64,000 nucleotides of DNA, from assembly GCA_947000775.1 (NCBI GenBank), contig CAMQGK010000130.1, positions 5,586,001 to 5,650,000 of the forward strand. Reading direction: 5' to 3'. A program made the translations under genes and the position numbers. The number at the start of each line of letters is the position of its first letter. Position 1 is the stretch's first letter. The notes beneath the pieces are model-generated. The model was not told where the DNA came from and searched no databases. It saw only the letters and a program-made list of their open reading frames with translations. The stretch is from Pterois miles (Eukaryota > Chordata > Actinopteri > Perciformes > Scorpaenidae). Of the stretch, positions 46,520-58,215 are shown in pieces.

Positions 46520-47340
46520 GCTAACCTGCTGAATGCTGATTCTGGGCTTCTGCCTGTGCAGCTTTGGTTCTGACTCTGGTCCTGATCCCTTCCTACACAG
46601 TGGCAATCCTCCTAAATGCACCCAGATGGCTGCGTGGTCACCGGTCCCTGCCCGACAATGCTGCTCAAACTCATAAAGGCATGCACACACACACTGGTTT
46701 ACAAGGACTGGGAAGCTTTTAGTGCCCCAGATATACACGGATGAGGTGATGATGCATGCATACACCCAGAGATCAGTAAAGTCACAAAAAACACACTGGG
46801 AAAGTAACCTGCGTGAGCTTTCAAGTGCCTTAAAGACAATTAGAGTGAAAGCAAATAGTGAATGAGGACTTTAGGGAGTGGGGATTAGGGCGGCAGTGTT
46901 TGGCTCCATGGATTAGTTCAGGGGTGCAGGGCGCTTTAAAAGCAGGAGATAAGCTCTCCAACAACTAAAGGTCACTCACCAAACAGATTGAGTGCTTAGA
47001 AGGATGAGCGGAGATCTTAGAGGCAGCCAGGTAAGGCTAAGGAAAGAAAAAGTAGGTGCGAGGGTGCACAATGTATCTACTGTATCTACGCAGTTTTATT
47101 AAAAGATCACAGGCTTCATAATAAAATTGACCACCTGAGACTGCAGTAAAACCCCTAACTCCTCTTTTTAGGTCAAAGCCAAAACATAAGACCTACTGCT
47201 TTGCACTTGTCGATGCACTTGCAAATAAAAGGTATGCTGGCAAAATAGGCCTGGCTAACTTTACTGGTCTTGATCCACCACTAAGTGGGCGTTCAGAGCA
47301 AAAATGGCATTAAATCTGTCCAATAGCACGGAATTGTAAA
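46519..47340. other. Spacer with no gene seen
   Basis: No supported features. Confidence 0.4.
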
Positions 47341-47587
47341 GAAGAAGATCAACCTTTATTTGTCCCACAAGGGGAAATTCAATTTTTACACTCTGTTGTA
47401 ACTCATACGCAGTACAGTTGGGGGTTTGGTGCCTTGCTCAGGGGCACCTCGGCAGTGCCCAAGAGGTAAACTGGCACCTCTCCAGCTACCAGTTCACACT
47501 CAGTTCTTGGACCATGTCGGTACTTGAACCAGTGACCCTCCGGTTCCCAAGCCAACTCCCTACAGACTGAGCTACTGCTGCCCCCCT
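47341..47587 (-). mobile_element. tRNA-derived SINE
   Basis: On the minus strand the head reads GCAGTAGCTCAGTCTGTAGG (A box, about 47580-47560), followed by GGTTCAAGTA (B box, 47530-47521), the internal RNA polymerase III promoter of a tRNA-like head. A body with AGCAAGGCACC and a tail AATTTCCCCTTGTGGGACAA then AATAAAGG follow. The tail resembles the LINE tails at 25.4 and 30.6 kb, consistent with a SINE borrowing LINE machinery. It is not a functional tRNA gene, because it does not fold past the head. Confidence 0.8.
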
Positions 47588-47903
47588 TCATTCTTCTTTC
47601 ATTCCCCTTCAAACTTCATTCACTCTGAAATCTTGCTCATGTTTGATCTGTTTGGGCGAAGGTTACTATGTTTTGTTTTTCCCGAATGGTAATGAATCTA
47701 TTTGAATCACGAAACAAAAAGGGGGCCACGAGCAGAGATTCAGGTCTGGAACAAGGCTAATCTACCAGAAATGTGTACTCTGACCTATTTATTTGGATAA
47801 CGCAGTGTTTTGGCAGATGACGTTGTTTTGTGTCGTGGTAACCGAGAGTATGCCGAGAATAACTTTTGTCTTTTTTGCCAGGTCCCTCTGCAGCCCCTGC
47901 TTT

Positions 47904-48226
47904 GTAAATGCAGTAGTCTCATTGAAATGAATGACGAGGTATTTTGCAATTTGTGACACAATGGTGGTTGCTGCTTAAGCAGAAGTTATACTTTCTGTAT
48001 GAGCGAGTATGTAAGGGTCCATATGACTTAAATTTTGTTGCCAGAGTGGATGTCTACGTACCACCAATTGCAAATACAGTTGGCTCATTGAAATGAATGA
48101 GGAGGCATTTGGCAATCTGTGATCCACTGGCAGTTGCTACTTCATCCAAAATTATACTTGCCATGGCTGTGAGGGTCCGCTAGGGTCCGTGTGACATAAA
48201 TTTCGCTATCAGATGGTATACACGTA
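47904..48226 (+). repeat. Diverged tandem duplication, period about 166 bp
   Basis: Two units share ordered blocks. TCATTGAAATGAATGA starts at 47919 and 48085. It is followed in each by GAGG..ATTT.GCAAT.TGTGA, then a TGG..GTTGCT block, TTATACTT, AGGGTCC..TGTGACATAAATTT or its diverged ATATGACTTAAATTT form, and a terminal TACGTA or ACACGTA. No coding frame is preserved. Confidence 0.75.
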
Positions 48227-48839
48227 CTGCGTGGTATGATCAGTGTCTACAGCTGTCCATGTTTGCTTCACTCTTACTTTGTTGTTATCCTAAACACCAC
48301 TCTGGATCTACCTAATTGTGGTGTGTTAGTATAATGTTTACAAGAGTAAAACTCCAATCTATCAAACATGCACTTCAATTAGACGTCTCCATTCAAATTT
48401 CAGCTGGCAACACCTGCCGACCCGCCCACCTGCCTGGCCTCCTGCTGCGAATCAACTCAAGAAGCCCACTGGGTTTGTAACAGCCGGCCTTGTTTAGCGC
48501 CAGGGACAAGGTCGTTTAAGTGATAATGAAATCGTCTCATTACTGTAATGAGACACATTTATAATGAAGGTGATTTGCCAAAAAAAGTACACAAACACAG
48601 TCACGTTTACACGCACACACATGCAGGTACAATGCGAGCTGACAAAATAGCGTAACACATGCACAAACATATGCATGAGACGAGCGCAAACAGCACAAAC
48701 ACATGGGTACTTCAGACACAAAAACCTGCCATCTAATTACCCAGCAAGCAAAACATAATGTACAGCTTCTGTTTGAGGAGAGCAGCGGAGTCACCAGCTT
48801 TTTTTCCCCCACAACAGACCTGATCAGTCAGAGAAGAGC
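48227..48839. other. Spacer with no gene seen
   Basis: No supported gene. Short frames on the minus strand around a CACACA-rich patch are not genes. Confidence 0.4.
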
Positions 48840-49060
48840 TCTTTATAGCTGCTGTGTATCTTTGTATTAGTTTATCTGTTTACTTTCAGCCGCCACCTCG
48901 AAGCTAATTATGCTGCAATGAAGTCTTAGCCTGTCAACACAAGCGGCGGATGTGGTTTGACTCTTGGTGAGAGACGAGCAGCTTTGTCATACAGAATTAT
49001 CATAAATATGACTTGGAATTATGCCCTAATGAAGTGCTATGATATATATACTGTCTACAG
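48840..49060. other. Repeat-poor patch, candidate conserved noncoding DNA
   Basis: AGCTAATTATGCTGCAATG near 48902 and ATTATCATAAATATGACTTG near 48995 are homeodomain- and Hox/Cdx-like strings in sequence free of recognised repeats. This is a weak call from appearance only. Confidence 0.25.
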
Positions 49061-49403
49061 AGCAGCATGTAAATAATTACTGTTGGTCTGTCTGCTTATT
49101 GTGAGGAGTTGGTCCATCTTTCGTAATGCAGTACAACTAACACTGGGCCTAAGACTATGATGTAAATTAATTTATTGAAATGATGAGTAACGTGTCGGTA
49201 GGGAGTTTGAGGGTCCAAAATCAAGGATTAAATATATTGTAGTATTCTGTTGTTTTAGTTTGAACTGTCAGAAGTACTTTCACACAGAAAGCAAATATTA
49301 CGTGGCGAAAAAGTGACACAGTTATTTAAAACAAGATAATTTTATAAGTCAATAATATCAATAACATTGCGCGGAACAGCGTTCTCCCTAAATTATTACC
49401 AGC

Positions 49404-49955
49404 TAGGACTGTCAAAGTTAATGCAACTTACAATTTTTAGGTTGTAGACAGCTGAGTTTTGAGATAAAGTAAAGATACTATCATATGAAAGTAGAAAACC
49501 CAAAGAATTTATTGGTACCAGCCCTGTCATACGAACTTGTCATGAAGGATGCTCAATAACGCTCCAAACTTATGCTGAATTTTGGCGAGGAAAAACTGGC
49601 ATGACCTCTTTCAAAAGGGTCCCTTGACCTCTGACCTCAAGATACGTGAATGAATATGGGTTCTCTGGGTATCCACCAGTCTCCCCTTTACAGACAAGCC
49701 CACTTTATGATAATCATGATTTGAGCAATTTTTTTTATATATGCGGTACCTGTGAGGGTTTCTGGATAATATTTGTCATTGTTTTGTGTTATTAATTTAT
49801 TTACAATAATAAATCTATCCAAATATTTGTATTAAGCAGCATATTTGCCCAATCTCTCTTTAAGGTACATTTTCAACAGATAAAAAACATGCGATCAATC
49901 GTGATTAATCATTAACAGTCAAGTGATTAAATATTTGAATCAGCAGACAGCTCTA
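49404..49955 (-). mobile_element. hAT-like non-autonomous element
   Basis: The left end is TAGGACTGTCAAAGTTAATG and the right end GACAGCTCTA, an imperfect inverted pair. Internal blocks are the reverse of those at 53.75 kb: GGTCCCTTGACCTCTGACCT, GGGTTCTCTGGGTATCCACC, AGTCTCCCCTTTACAGAC and AGGGTTTCTGG. The flanking 8-mers TTACCAGC and ATATCAAG do not match, so no target duplication is left or the edges are off. Confidence 0.7.
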
Positions 49956-52260
49956 ATATCAAGTAAAGGCCTTTACACAACGGAGGCGTTTTTTGGTGTG
50001 TGAGCACTTTACACGTCAATATATTTTTAGGTTTTGTCCTGAATACTTTCACACAGAACACAAATATTAAACAGTGAAAAATCAATGTAATTTTTTTTTC
50101 AGTGCAAGGTCGATGTTGAGCTGTGAGGGATGACTTGTGCCATATTTATAAAACACACAGAGGCTGAAACCAAGACGACAGACTGTATTACACCTTCCAA
50201 CCTTGACAAACACAGCACAGCTTACCTTTCACAATAAAAGCCTGAGACACATAATATTCACAGGCGAGTATTTCACATTTTCTGTTGTTTCTTCGTCACA
50301 TCCCCGGTGTGTAAAGTCCTTAAGAGGGGTTGAGATCAACGGGTGGGATAAAATGGGGGTCGAATCAGGATCTGAGATTTTTCATCCCTTCCTTGAACAG
50401 CTCAGCTAATATGCGATCAAACACAACAAGCAATTTTGGTTTCGAGCAACAGGGATGACCCAAGAATGACACCTCATGGTGCAAGAATTAGGCATGAAGC
50501 TGGATTTAGTGCTCTTGTTTGCATAATATCAAAGCCCCGGTCCAGACCAGACCAGACAGATGAGATACACTCTCTTTATTAATCCCTGTGGCATGACATG
50601 CAAGCACAACCGCCTTATTAGACATAGTGAACAAATTCCAATAACTTCACTTAAATGGGGTTTACATGGCTAGAAGGAGTTGGAACTACTATTGAGTTAC
50701 TTTTCTTCAAACTGGCAGATGAAATCCACCAATTATCTTAGTCTGGGCTGAAATAATTGCACGTCTTCAAAAAGAACTGCAGAATCTAATGGTATTTGCT
50801 TGATACTACTCTGGGGATCTGTCTGGATGTGCTACTCTTCAAGTTTCCAGGAAACTGCTAAAAGGAGTGGTGCAATTATCACGCTGCATTAACAGAAGAT
50901 GTCAAAACAAAAAAAAAAAAAAAACAACAAAAACAAATGTTGAAAGTGCAGAGAAGAAAAAGACTGATGCGAGTTGATGCGTCTGATTCAAGCACGGGGG
51001 ATTTATGAGCTCTTCCTTGCAGAGTCACCTCTCCATGATTTACCTTTTAACCCAGATTGAACCCTCCCGCCCACCTCCTCCTGTGTGAGACCTTAATCTG
51101 TGCAGTAACGTCATACTCGTACTGTGAATCTGAAGGGTGCTCTGCTGAGTCTGGCGACAGATTTGCAAAGCGACTCACTCGGGTCAACGGACCACTTGGG
51201 ACGGATTTCACCGTAGCCATCTAATACCACCTAAGACTTCATGGATTCACTCAAGTAAAACCCCAAATAAATATGTTTTTGAAGCTGGGGTGGATTTTGG
51301 ACACAAGAGGGCACTGGTGGCTCTCCAAAAAAAAAACTGCAAAGCATCCAGGCAAGTCAATCATACTGCAATGCCCCTTGGAGTAAGTAGCCTATTCTCT
51401 GGCACTTGTTCATATATAAATAGTCCCCCAAGGTGAATGTCCTATAAATTGCCTGTCTGTGAGTAAAAGGGATCACAATTAGGTCCGTCATTGAGACTAA
51501 AAAAGATTGAGACCTTATGCCACCCCTTAAGCACTGCATCCAGCACATGACCCTGTATCTTCTGCCACCGAACATTTATTTTCCCTGTTTGTGTCTTTAC
51601 CCTACAAGAGAGGGGGGCACGTCAACACCATAACTCACCTCTGCTCATAATGGCGGCGAATGGCCCCCTATCGCTCACAAACTGGCCCCATTAGCTTGTC
51701 AAGCATGGCCCGAATAGACATCTCGTCGTGGGAGACATGCATCTCGCCGGTCATGCCTGTCTGTCTCGTATCTGTTGCGTTTCGCAAAGCATGTCGGATG
51801 AAGAGACACGGGGGCTGTCTCGTCCCTGAGACGAAAAAACAGAGAGGACCCCACATAAAAACACACACACACACACACATTGCTGCCAAACAAGTGAGTA
51901 TCCATGACAGATGCAACAGAGTGAATGATGGGAAGGACTAAAAGGTAGCAAGAGAGTATTATGTGTGTTCCTGTGTGTATTTTGCATCTCTGTGTGCTTT
52001 ATATTGTATTCCATTATATACATTTGCGCCTCAGCATGTGTCTGCATCTGTGCATGTGGACATCTGTGCACTGTAAGTGCTTGTGCTGTGTGTACTCCCC
52101 GCAGATTGCTGCTCATCTGTGGTTTATCCATCCCTGTGGATAGCAAGGGTGTACACGCTGAAAGGAGACATCAATCATTGGTCGAGGGGTAAAAATAGAT
52201 GGAATACAGATGTGTCTCTAACTCTGGATTTGTCAGGGAACCAAAAAAAAAAAAACATTT
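49956..52260. other. Spacer with no gene seen
   Basis: Average sequence. A short reversed retroposon-tail-like string, CTCTTTATTAATCCCTGTGG, lies at about 50573. A short CA repeat is at 51859-51880. Open frames at 51.66-52.15 kb overlap on both strands without any domain. Confidence 0.4.
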
Positions 52261-52269
52261 TTTTTTTTG

Positions 52270-53060
52270 ATCGGCGTTCGGCAGGCTAGTCACAGCCTGG
52301 AAACATGTCAGGGTCTCTCCACCCCGCCACCTTCTAATCCCACACACTGCGAAGCTCCTGCTGTCCATATCAATTAGCAGCATTTAGCTGGTCACACCAC
52401 TGCGCTACAGATGACTACATTTCCCACGTCTCGGTGAGGCAGATTGCCTCCCATTATTAATGGCACTGCTGGGGAGGAGATAGTTGCTGAGCGCCGTACG
52501 CTGTGAACCTGCAGTTGAATTCCTGCCATCAGAGTGCTGCAGAAACCTCCTCCCTTCTGTGAAAAAGGTCAACTCTTCAGATACGGAGACATCCAGTTCC
52601 TGCACATTTTATCATGCATTTTATCAACTGTTTGGCGCGGTCGCACAGCTGTGAATGTTTCCTACTTATAGGAAGTGATGTCAGCTGTCAAACCAGATTA
52701 AAAAAAAGTGAGGAGGAGCAGATATATGATCGTGCACACATGCACATAAATGCACTTTCTCACATGCACGCACACATCGACGGTCGTGAGGGGGGATGTG
52801 GAGGAGGGAGAGCCGAGGGTGACTGATCGATCTTGGCATGGTGTTAATAGTTTCAATGATGGAAGGCACGGCGCCCGTTTACGTGTGCGCGCGCACGCCT
52901 GAGCGAGTGCGTGCACGCGTCTCCCAAGCTTTATTGATCATGTGCCAGGGGCGTGGGTTAATGCTCAGCGCTTTCAAGTGCTCAGGGGCGGACGGCGGCC
53001 AAAGTCACTCCATGAAAGAGCGCCGCTGGCGAGGGATGTGCGTGTTTAAGCCTTAAATCA
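52270..53060. other. GC-richer, repeat-poor patch, candidate conserved noncoding DNA
   Basis: It includes CATATCAATTAGCAGCATTT near 52366 and CCCATTATTAATGGCAC near 52451. A purine/pyrimidine-alternating GTGTGCGCGCGCACGC run lies near 52885. Several overlapping frames have no domain. It is not a classical CpG island with splice donors like the one at 33.4 kb. Confidence 0.25.
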
Positions 53061-53745
53061 AGAGCAAGGGGTTAAATGTTGTGTGTCACCTTCATCTAAA
53101 GTGACTCTTGGAGCTCGGAGTGCGACTGATGGTGTCTGTTACTGTCTGGGAAAATATCAGACATACGCAGTCACTTATATGATTATATATTGCATATGAA
53201 ACTGAATTATACTGTCAAAAGTTTATCTGAAGGAACACTTGAGTATACACAAAGACAGACCATCCTCCCTTTACTCTCATTGAAGAAATGCTCTCCCCAT
53301 ATACAAACAACACACTATACTATTACATATCATTGTTGCTCTTATTAGATAATTGGAAACGTAAATATCCGAAAATAAACAAACAACATTTTCTTTTAAA
53401 TTTGACAGGGACTTTGTTTGATACTACACAAATGACGCACTAAAGCAACAAAAGATGAAATTGAAATTGTTTTTTTAAAATGTAATTTGGCAATAAAGTG
53501 CAGTCAGCATTTTTCCATGTCTGGTTTCCTCATCTGGAAGTTGTTTTTTTTTTAGTTAGATGCCTGAAATAAGCTGAATAGATTTTCACGTTTCATTCTA
53601 CAACATAAAATGCAGTCAGAAGTCACCGCTTGTGAATGTTGAAGCTTTTTTTGTGTTTTAAAAACAAGTGTTAACATCATGACACCGAATACCACCAACC
53701 AACCACCGAATACAGTTCGTTTATAGCTTTTTTATTAGCTTTTTA
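53061..53745. other. Spacer with no gene seen
   Basis: AT-rich without supported features. Confidence 0.4.
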
Positions 53746-54204
53746 CTTCTGCCTAGGGCTGTCAATTGATTAAAATATTTAATTGCACTGATTGTGCATA
53801 GCTGATCATGATAAATCACACAAATATACAGTGTGTATATATTTATGATTGGAAATCAATTAACAACACAACAAATGTTGTCCAGAAACCCTCACAGGTT
53901 CTGCATTTAGCATAAAAATGTGCTCAAATCATAACATGGCAAACTGCAGCTGTCAGTGTGTCAGTGTGCTGACTTGACTATGACTTGTCCCAAACTGCAT
54001 GTGATCATCATAAAGTGTCCGTAAAGGGGAGACTGGTGGGTACCCAGAGAACCCATTTACATTCAGATATCTTGAGGTCAGAGGTCAAGGGACCCTTTGA
54101 CCCATTTTGAGGAATGGTGCGTACCAATGGATTCCTTCAGTTTTCTAGTGGTGCTAAAATAAATTTATTAACACAGCCCTACATAAGACAGCCCTACTTC
54201 TGCC
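53746..54204 (+). mobile_element. hAT non-autonomous element with intact 8-bp target duplication
   Basis: The element spans 53754-54196, starting TAGGGCTGTC and ending GACAGCCCTA, perfect 10-bp inverted ends. It is flanked on both sides by CTTCTGCC (53746-53753 and 54197-54204), a perfect 8-bp target duplication, the hallmark of hAT transposition. Just inside the right end the terminal string ACAGCCCTA occurs a second time (54173-54181). There is no coding capacity; it must have moved with a transposase supplied in trans. Confidence 0.88.
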
Positions 54205-57200
54205 GATTGCATTTACATTTAAAAAAATCATAAAAGTGGTGTCCATTTGTGGAGATTGACCTGCTGAGCAAAAAATGTCTTAAATGCTTATTTTCTGTAG
54301 GAATCCCAAGTAGTTGCAAGAACTAACCAGAAAAGTCTTCAAAAGTTTGAGTGAGAGAAAAAAAAAGCTCCTTAAATTACCCTATTGTTATGTGAAAATG
54401 GTTAAATTATTGTATTACAAATTAGAATTCATTGACCTTGATCAAATACTTTTTTCTTCAGAAAACTGGTTTGTTATGTACAAGGTTTTGATTTCATTTT
54501 ACGTCAGAATGTAATTGTAGTTATGAATGTGAATGCCAGAAAGGGCTTTGACTGGAGACATTTGAAAGACATATTTGCAAGAATATTGTCAAGGGATGAA
54601 CAAAAGTGCTTAGCAGAAAAATCAAGTTTTTGTATCCTCCGCTTTTCATACAGTTTGAATGAATCACTATAATTGCACTAAATACAACAATTTTCTTGTT
54701 GATAAAAATAGTTTTGTCTGTTTCCACCCACTCATACTAAGAGCATCAGCGGTAGTACAGAGTGTTTTGGTTCCTCTGTGCATGTCCTTGGCTCGAAACT
54801 AAATAGTCCTTTTTTTTTTGTTTGAACTTTAAGGTTGAGGCTTCACAAAAGGAATCTAGAGGGAATGTAATGTGTACGACGCAGATTGGGTTGCGTTGGT
54901 TTCGTATTACACCTTTCAAACAGGATGTGACGCGAGTGAGCGTCAAGGACGAAATTTGTTTGATTGCCGAGCTGAACTTTTGTGAAACACCCTGTTTCTG
55001 TTTGCTGCTGTCGCTCGCTTTGAAAGCACCACAACGGAAGAGGAAAGGCTGACTTGCGAAGATGAAATGAGTGCTTATCTACACGATACCTTGTCGTTTA
55101 CACCGAAATAAGGCAGCAGCAGGCTGGAGGGAGATCGCCTGAAAGTTTACTTAGGCTGTTGTCTATATTGTGTGGCATTTTCAGAAGATTAAGTTGTAGA
55201 AAATCTGTGTTTTCTGTTAAAAAAAGCAGACGATAGGGAGTACCACTTATCTTTTAAGTGGTTAGATCATTCTGATCTTGACCGCACAGCTGATAGATAC
55301 GTGGTTTGTTTACATGGTAAAAATATAGATGCATTTCTGTGGAGATATGGTGATAAACAGATCCAGAATCTTACTAACTATAACAGCACTGTGCCTGAGA
55401 AATGGTACAGGTGCTGTTTAAAATGCCAGGGGTGTGCTGGGCAGTGAATTTTGAAAGGCTGAAATTCCAAACATCTGCTCAAGTATTATTTTGGGTCACC
55501 GGCGTTCATCAATAACTCCTCTGGTGATATGTTACGGTCATTTTGTGTTATGGGGCGAGTATAAATCTCACTCATTGCCCCTTTAAAGGGAGTCAGTGAA
55601 GGAAGTTTAGTGCGAAACATCGATGTCGGCGATGATCGCTGCATTCCAATTCCACCCTGGGATTTATCATTCCCAAAGAGTCGCATTGGCACAAGTGGCC
55701 TCGGGGTGTGCAGCAAACCAAACTTCATCTACTTTTTCTTCTTTTTTTTTTTGGGGGAGGAGGGTGAAGGGGGGTGTTAATAAACCGCTGATTCAAGCAG
55801 CATGATTGCTGGCAGCATACACCTCCACTTAACTTAACGGCCCTCATAAAATTAACAGTGGCAATAAAACACATACCGCGAAAGTATGTTTCTAATGACA
55901 CCTGGAGCACCGCAGGTCATTTATGTTGGAAATTATACAGTAAAATATTATTGAAGGCAACAACTGCGCAGGATCAGAGTGCAGGGTGGTGGGAAGAAAA
56001 AAAAAAAAGGCTTGTTTTGTGAAATCAACAAAAACAACAACAACAAAAAGCACGTTTTACTAAACTATATTTCTCTCTAAAATGTTTTTTTTTTGGGGGG
56101 GCTGAGTACAAGCAGAGTTTCTCAGCTTCTAAAATCATCCCCGTGGCCATTTTTGATACAGCTATTGACACTTGTGTATTCCGTAGTGCCTCCTGAAGAT
56201 AGCAGAGGTTGTAAATTGTATCTATAGGCTACCTCGACAGTCAGAAAAAGCCATTACTCAGAGAAGAAGTCTCAATATGTTTCAGGAAACCCAGGAGGAA
56301 CATGGGAATTGAAAAGTCATCTAGCACCGTGCTGCAATGTGGAGTAAATGATCCTACACGTTAGTGAGAGGAAAAAAAACAAACAATCGTATCTGTTGCT
56401 CGTCGTCTTGGGTGAGTCATTAAATCCCTCGGCCTGAAGGAACATATGTTTAGGCAGGAAGTTATTTTTAAATCTTTGGTAGCGCACAGTACAGTATCCA
56501 TCACTGAATCCTCCCTTTCATGTTTCATATATTCCTATAAGTGCTACAGTAACCACTGCAGCTCGTTATTTCTCCATTTGTAAGTCTGTTTTAACATCTT
56601 TGATATATTCAGCGGCTGGGAAATAATAATAATAGGTCAGATTCGTTGTTGAAGTGTGATCATATCGGCATGCTGATAGTCCCTGGAGAGGCTGCAGATT
56701 ACATCTGTCTGAATACGTGGTCAGCAGGGACGGCATGTGACTCTTCTTTTGGGATTGCACCATGTGACATTATGAGTCATTTGCTATGGGCCTTGAGGAA
56801 CCCAAAAAGCCTTTCATATTAACTTAATTCTTCCCAGATACAAGCTGTCTCCGGGACTCCATATATTATCTGAGGATGAGTCATGTACTGTACGAGTATA
56901 TTACTCGGACACACAGTGTCTTGTCTTCTCCTGTCGTCCTGTTCAATTTGTTAACCCATATTGGTTTATTGGGGCCAATAAAGCAAACCTTAAACCATGA
57001 CACAGCTTTGTAAAACAAGATTAGGAGTCTCGAAATAGCAGCTCTGTGAGGCTGTACTTACTGAGGCACAGCTTTGAGCTAAAGGCTAACATCATGCTAA
57101 TATGCTCACACTGACAATGCTAGCTTAGTAGGTATAATCAAACATGTATAAAGAGAACTGGATACTGAATATGCGTCCAGCTCTGTGCGTTGTACACAAA

Positions 57201-57950
57201 CCAACTAGCCGACAGTTTACAGAGATGCATTCCCAAAGGTAAAGCCCACATTTCTGGTCAGAGGGAGAAACACACTTACATTTAAACATTATGAAAGACT
57301 TGGATATCAACAGGGTTTTGGATATGTGCAAATATGGCAACGGCGACCTTTTCTAGAAGGTAGTTAAAGGAATGAAAGAGGGAGGCTGTGTTCACCACCG
57401 CTTAGGTTAATTGGAGTACGTGTGGCTGCATGTAAACATGAATATTATATTAATTTTCAGTCATGTAAACAGCTTAATAGGAATGTTGTCTTTTTCAGAA
57501 AAAACACTTTGAGTATGTAAACATAGTCACTGAGTGTGTATCAAAGTGTCAGAGGGATCGAGCACTACAGATTAGCATTTGGAGGTTAAAGTACTGTGGA
57601 TCACAAGTGAGAAGGGGAGTGGTTAAGTGGCGTGATGCTGTCAGTAGAAGCGGAAATATTTCGGGATATTGCAGGTATGTGTGAGGCACAAAGACTGACA
57701 AGATCCTGGGAGGAGGGCAATAATAACTCGATGTGTTTCAATTTTGAAGGGGAACTGTGTGTTGGCGTGTTACTTGATGAGGCCACATGAGAGGGCTCCT
57801 GCTGTCAGGAATATGGACAAGTTGCTGCAGTATGTAGAGCAGTTATGAGATTTAGGAGATGTAGGCAAGACTTCTGCAGATGACCTGTGGAGGGCAGCAG
57901 TACGCCTTTGCTGCACCTAATCTGCTGCAAACTTCATCAGAAGAAGAAGA
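54205..57950. other. Spacer with no gene seen
   Basis: No supported gene. Short frames include one at 54822-55052 on the plus strand in slightly CpG-richer sequence, without a recognisable domain. A TTTATTGGGGCCAATAAAGC string near 56963 is probably another retroposon tail fragment. Confidence 0.4.
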
Positions 57951-57954
57951 ATCT

Positions 57955-58215
57955 AGGCTATTTTGCACACTTCTTCTTTTTACTTTTAGTGCGTACTGCA
58001 GCTGCCCTTTCAACGTATGTACTGTTGCATGCAGTATACACACTACTCATCATAATGTTGTGCTTTGAACTTTGACCCTTTTGCTTAAAATAAAAAATAG
58101 ACGGAAAATCATGCTGGCTTTCATACTGCAAAATGTGACTGGATGTTGTAGGATACTTTTTGACATACTGCATTTGACATACTATGTATTGGGACATACT
58201 AAATCTCTCTGCATA
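57955..58215 (+). repeat. Interspersed repeat, copy 2 (first copy near 1.7 kb)
   Basis: It shares GTACTGCAGCTGCCCTTTC, TGTTGCATGCAGT, GAACTTTGACCCTTTTGCTTA, CATGCTGGCT and AATGTGACTGGAT with 1660-1905, in the same order. The right part adds GACATACT units and TACTAAATAGTTTGTTAGTA, typical of a fish interspersed element. Confidence 0.65.

Noticed and set aside
47521..47580. tRNA-like A and B boxes
   Set aside because: They form the head of a SINE with a LINE-like tail, not a tRNA gene. No acceptor stem closes the structure.
54822..55052. A 76-codon plus-strand open frame in mildly CpG-rich sequence
   Set aside because: No domain and no consistent acceptor or donor; within the length expected by chance.
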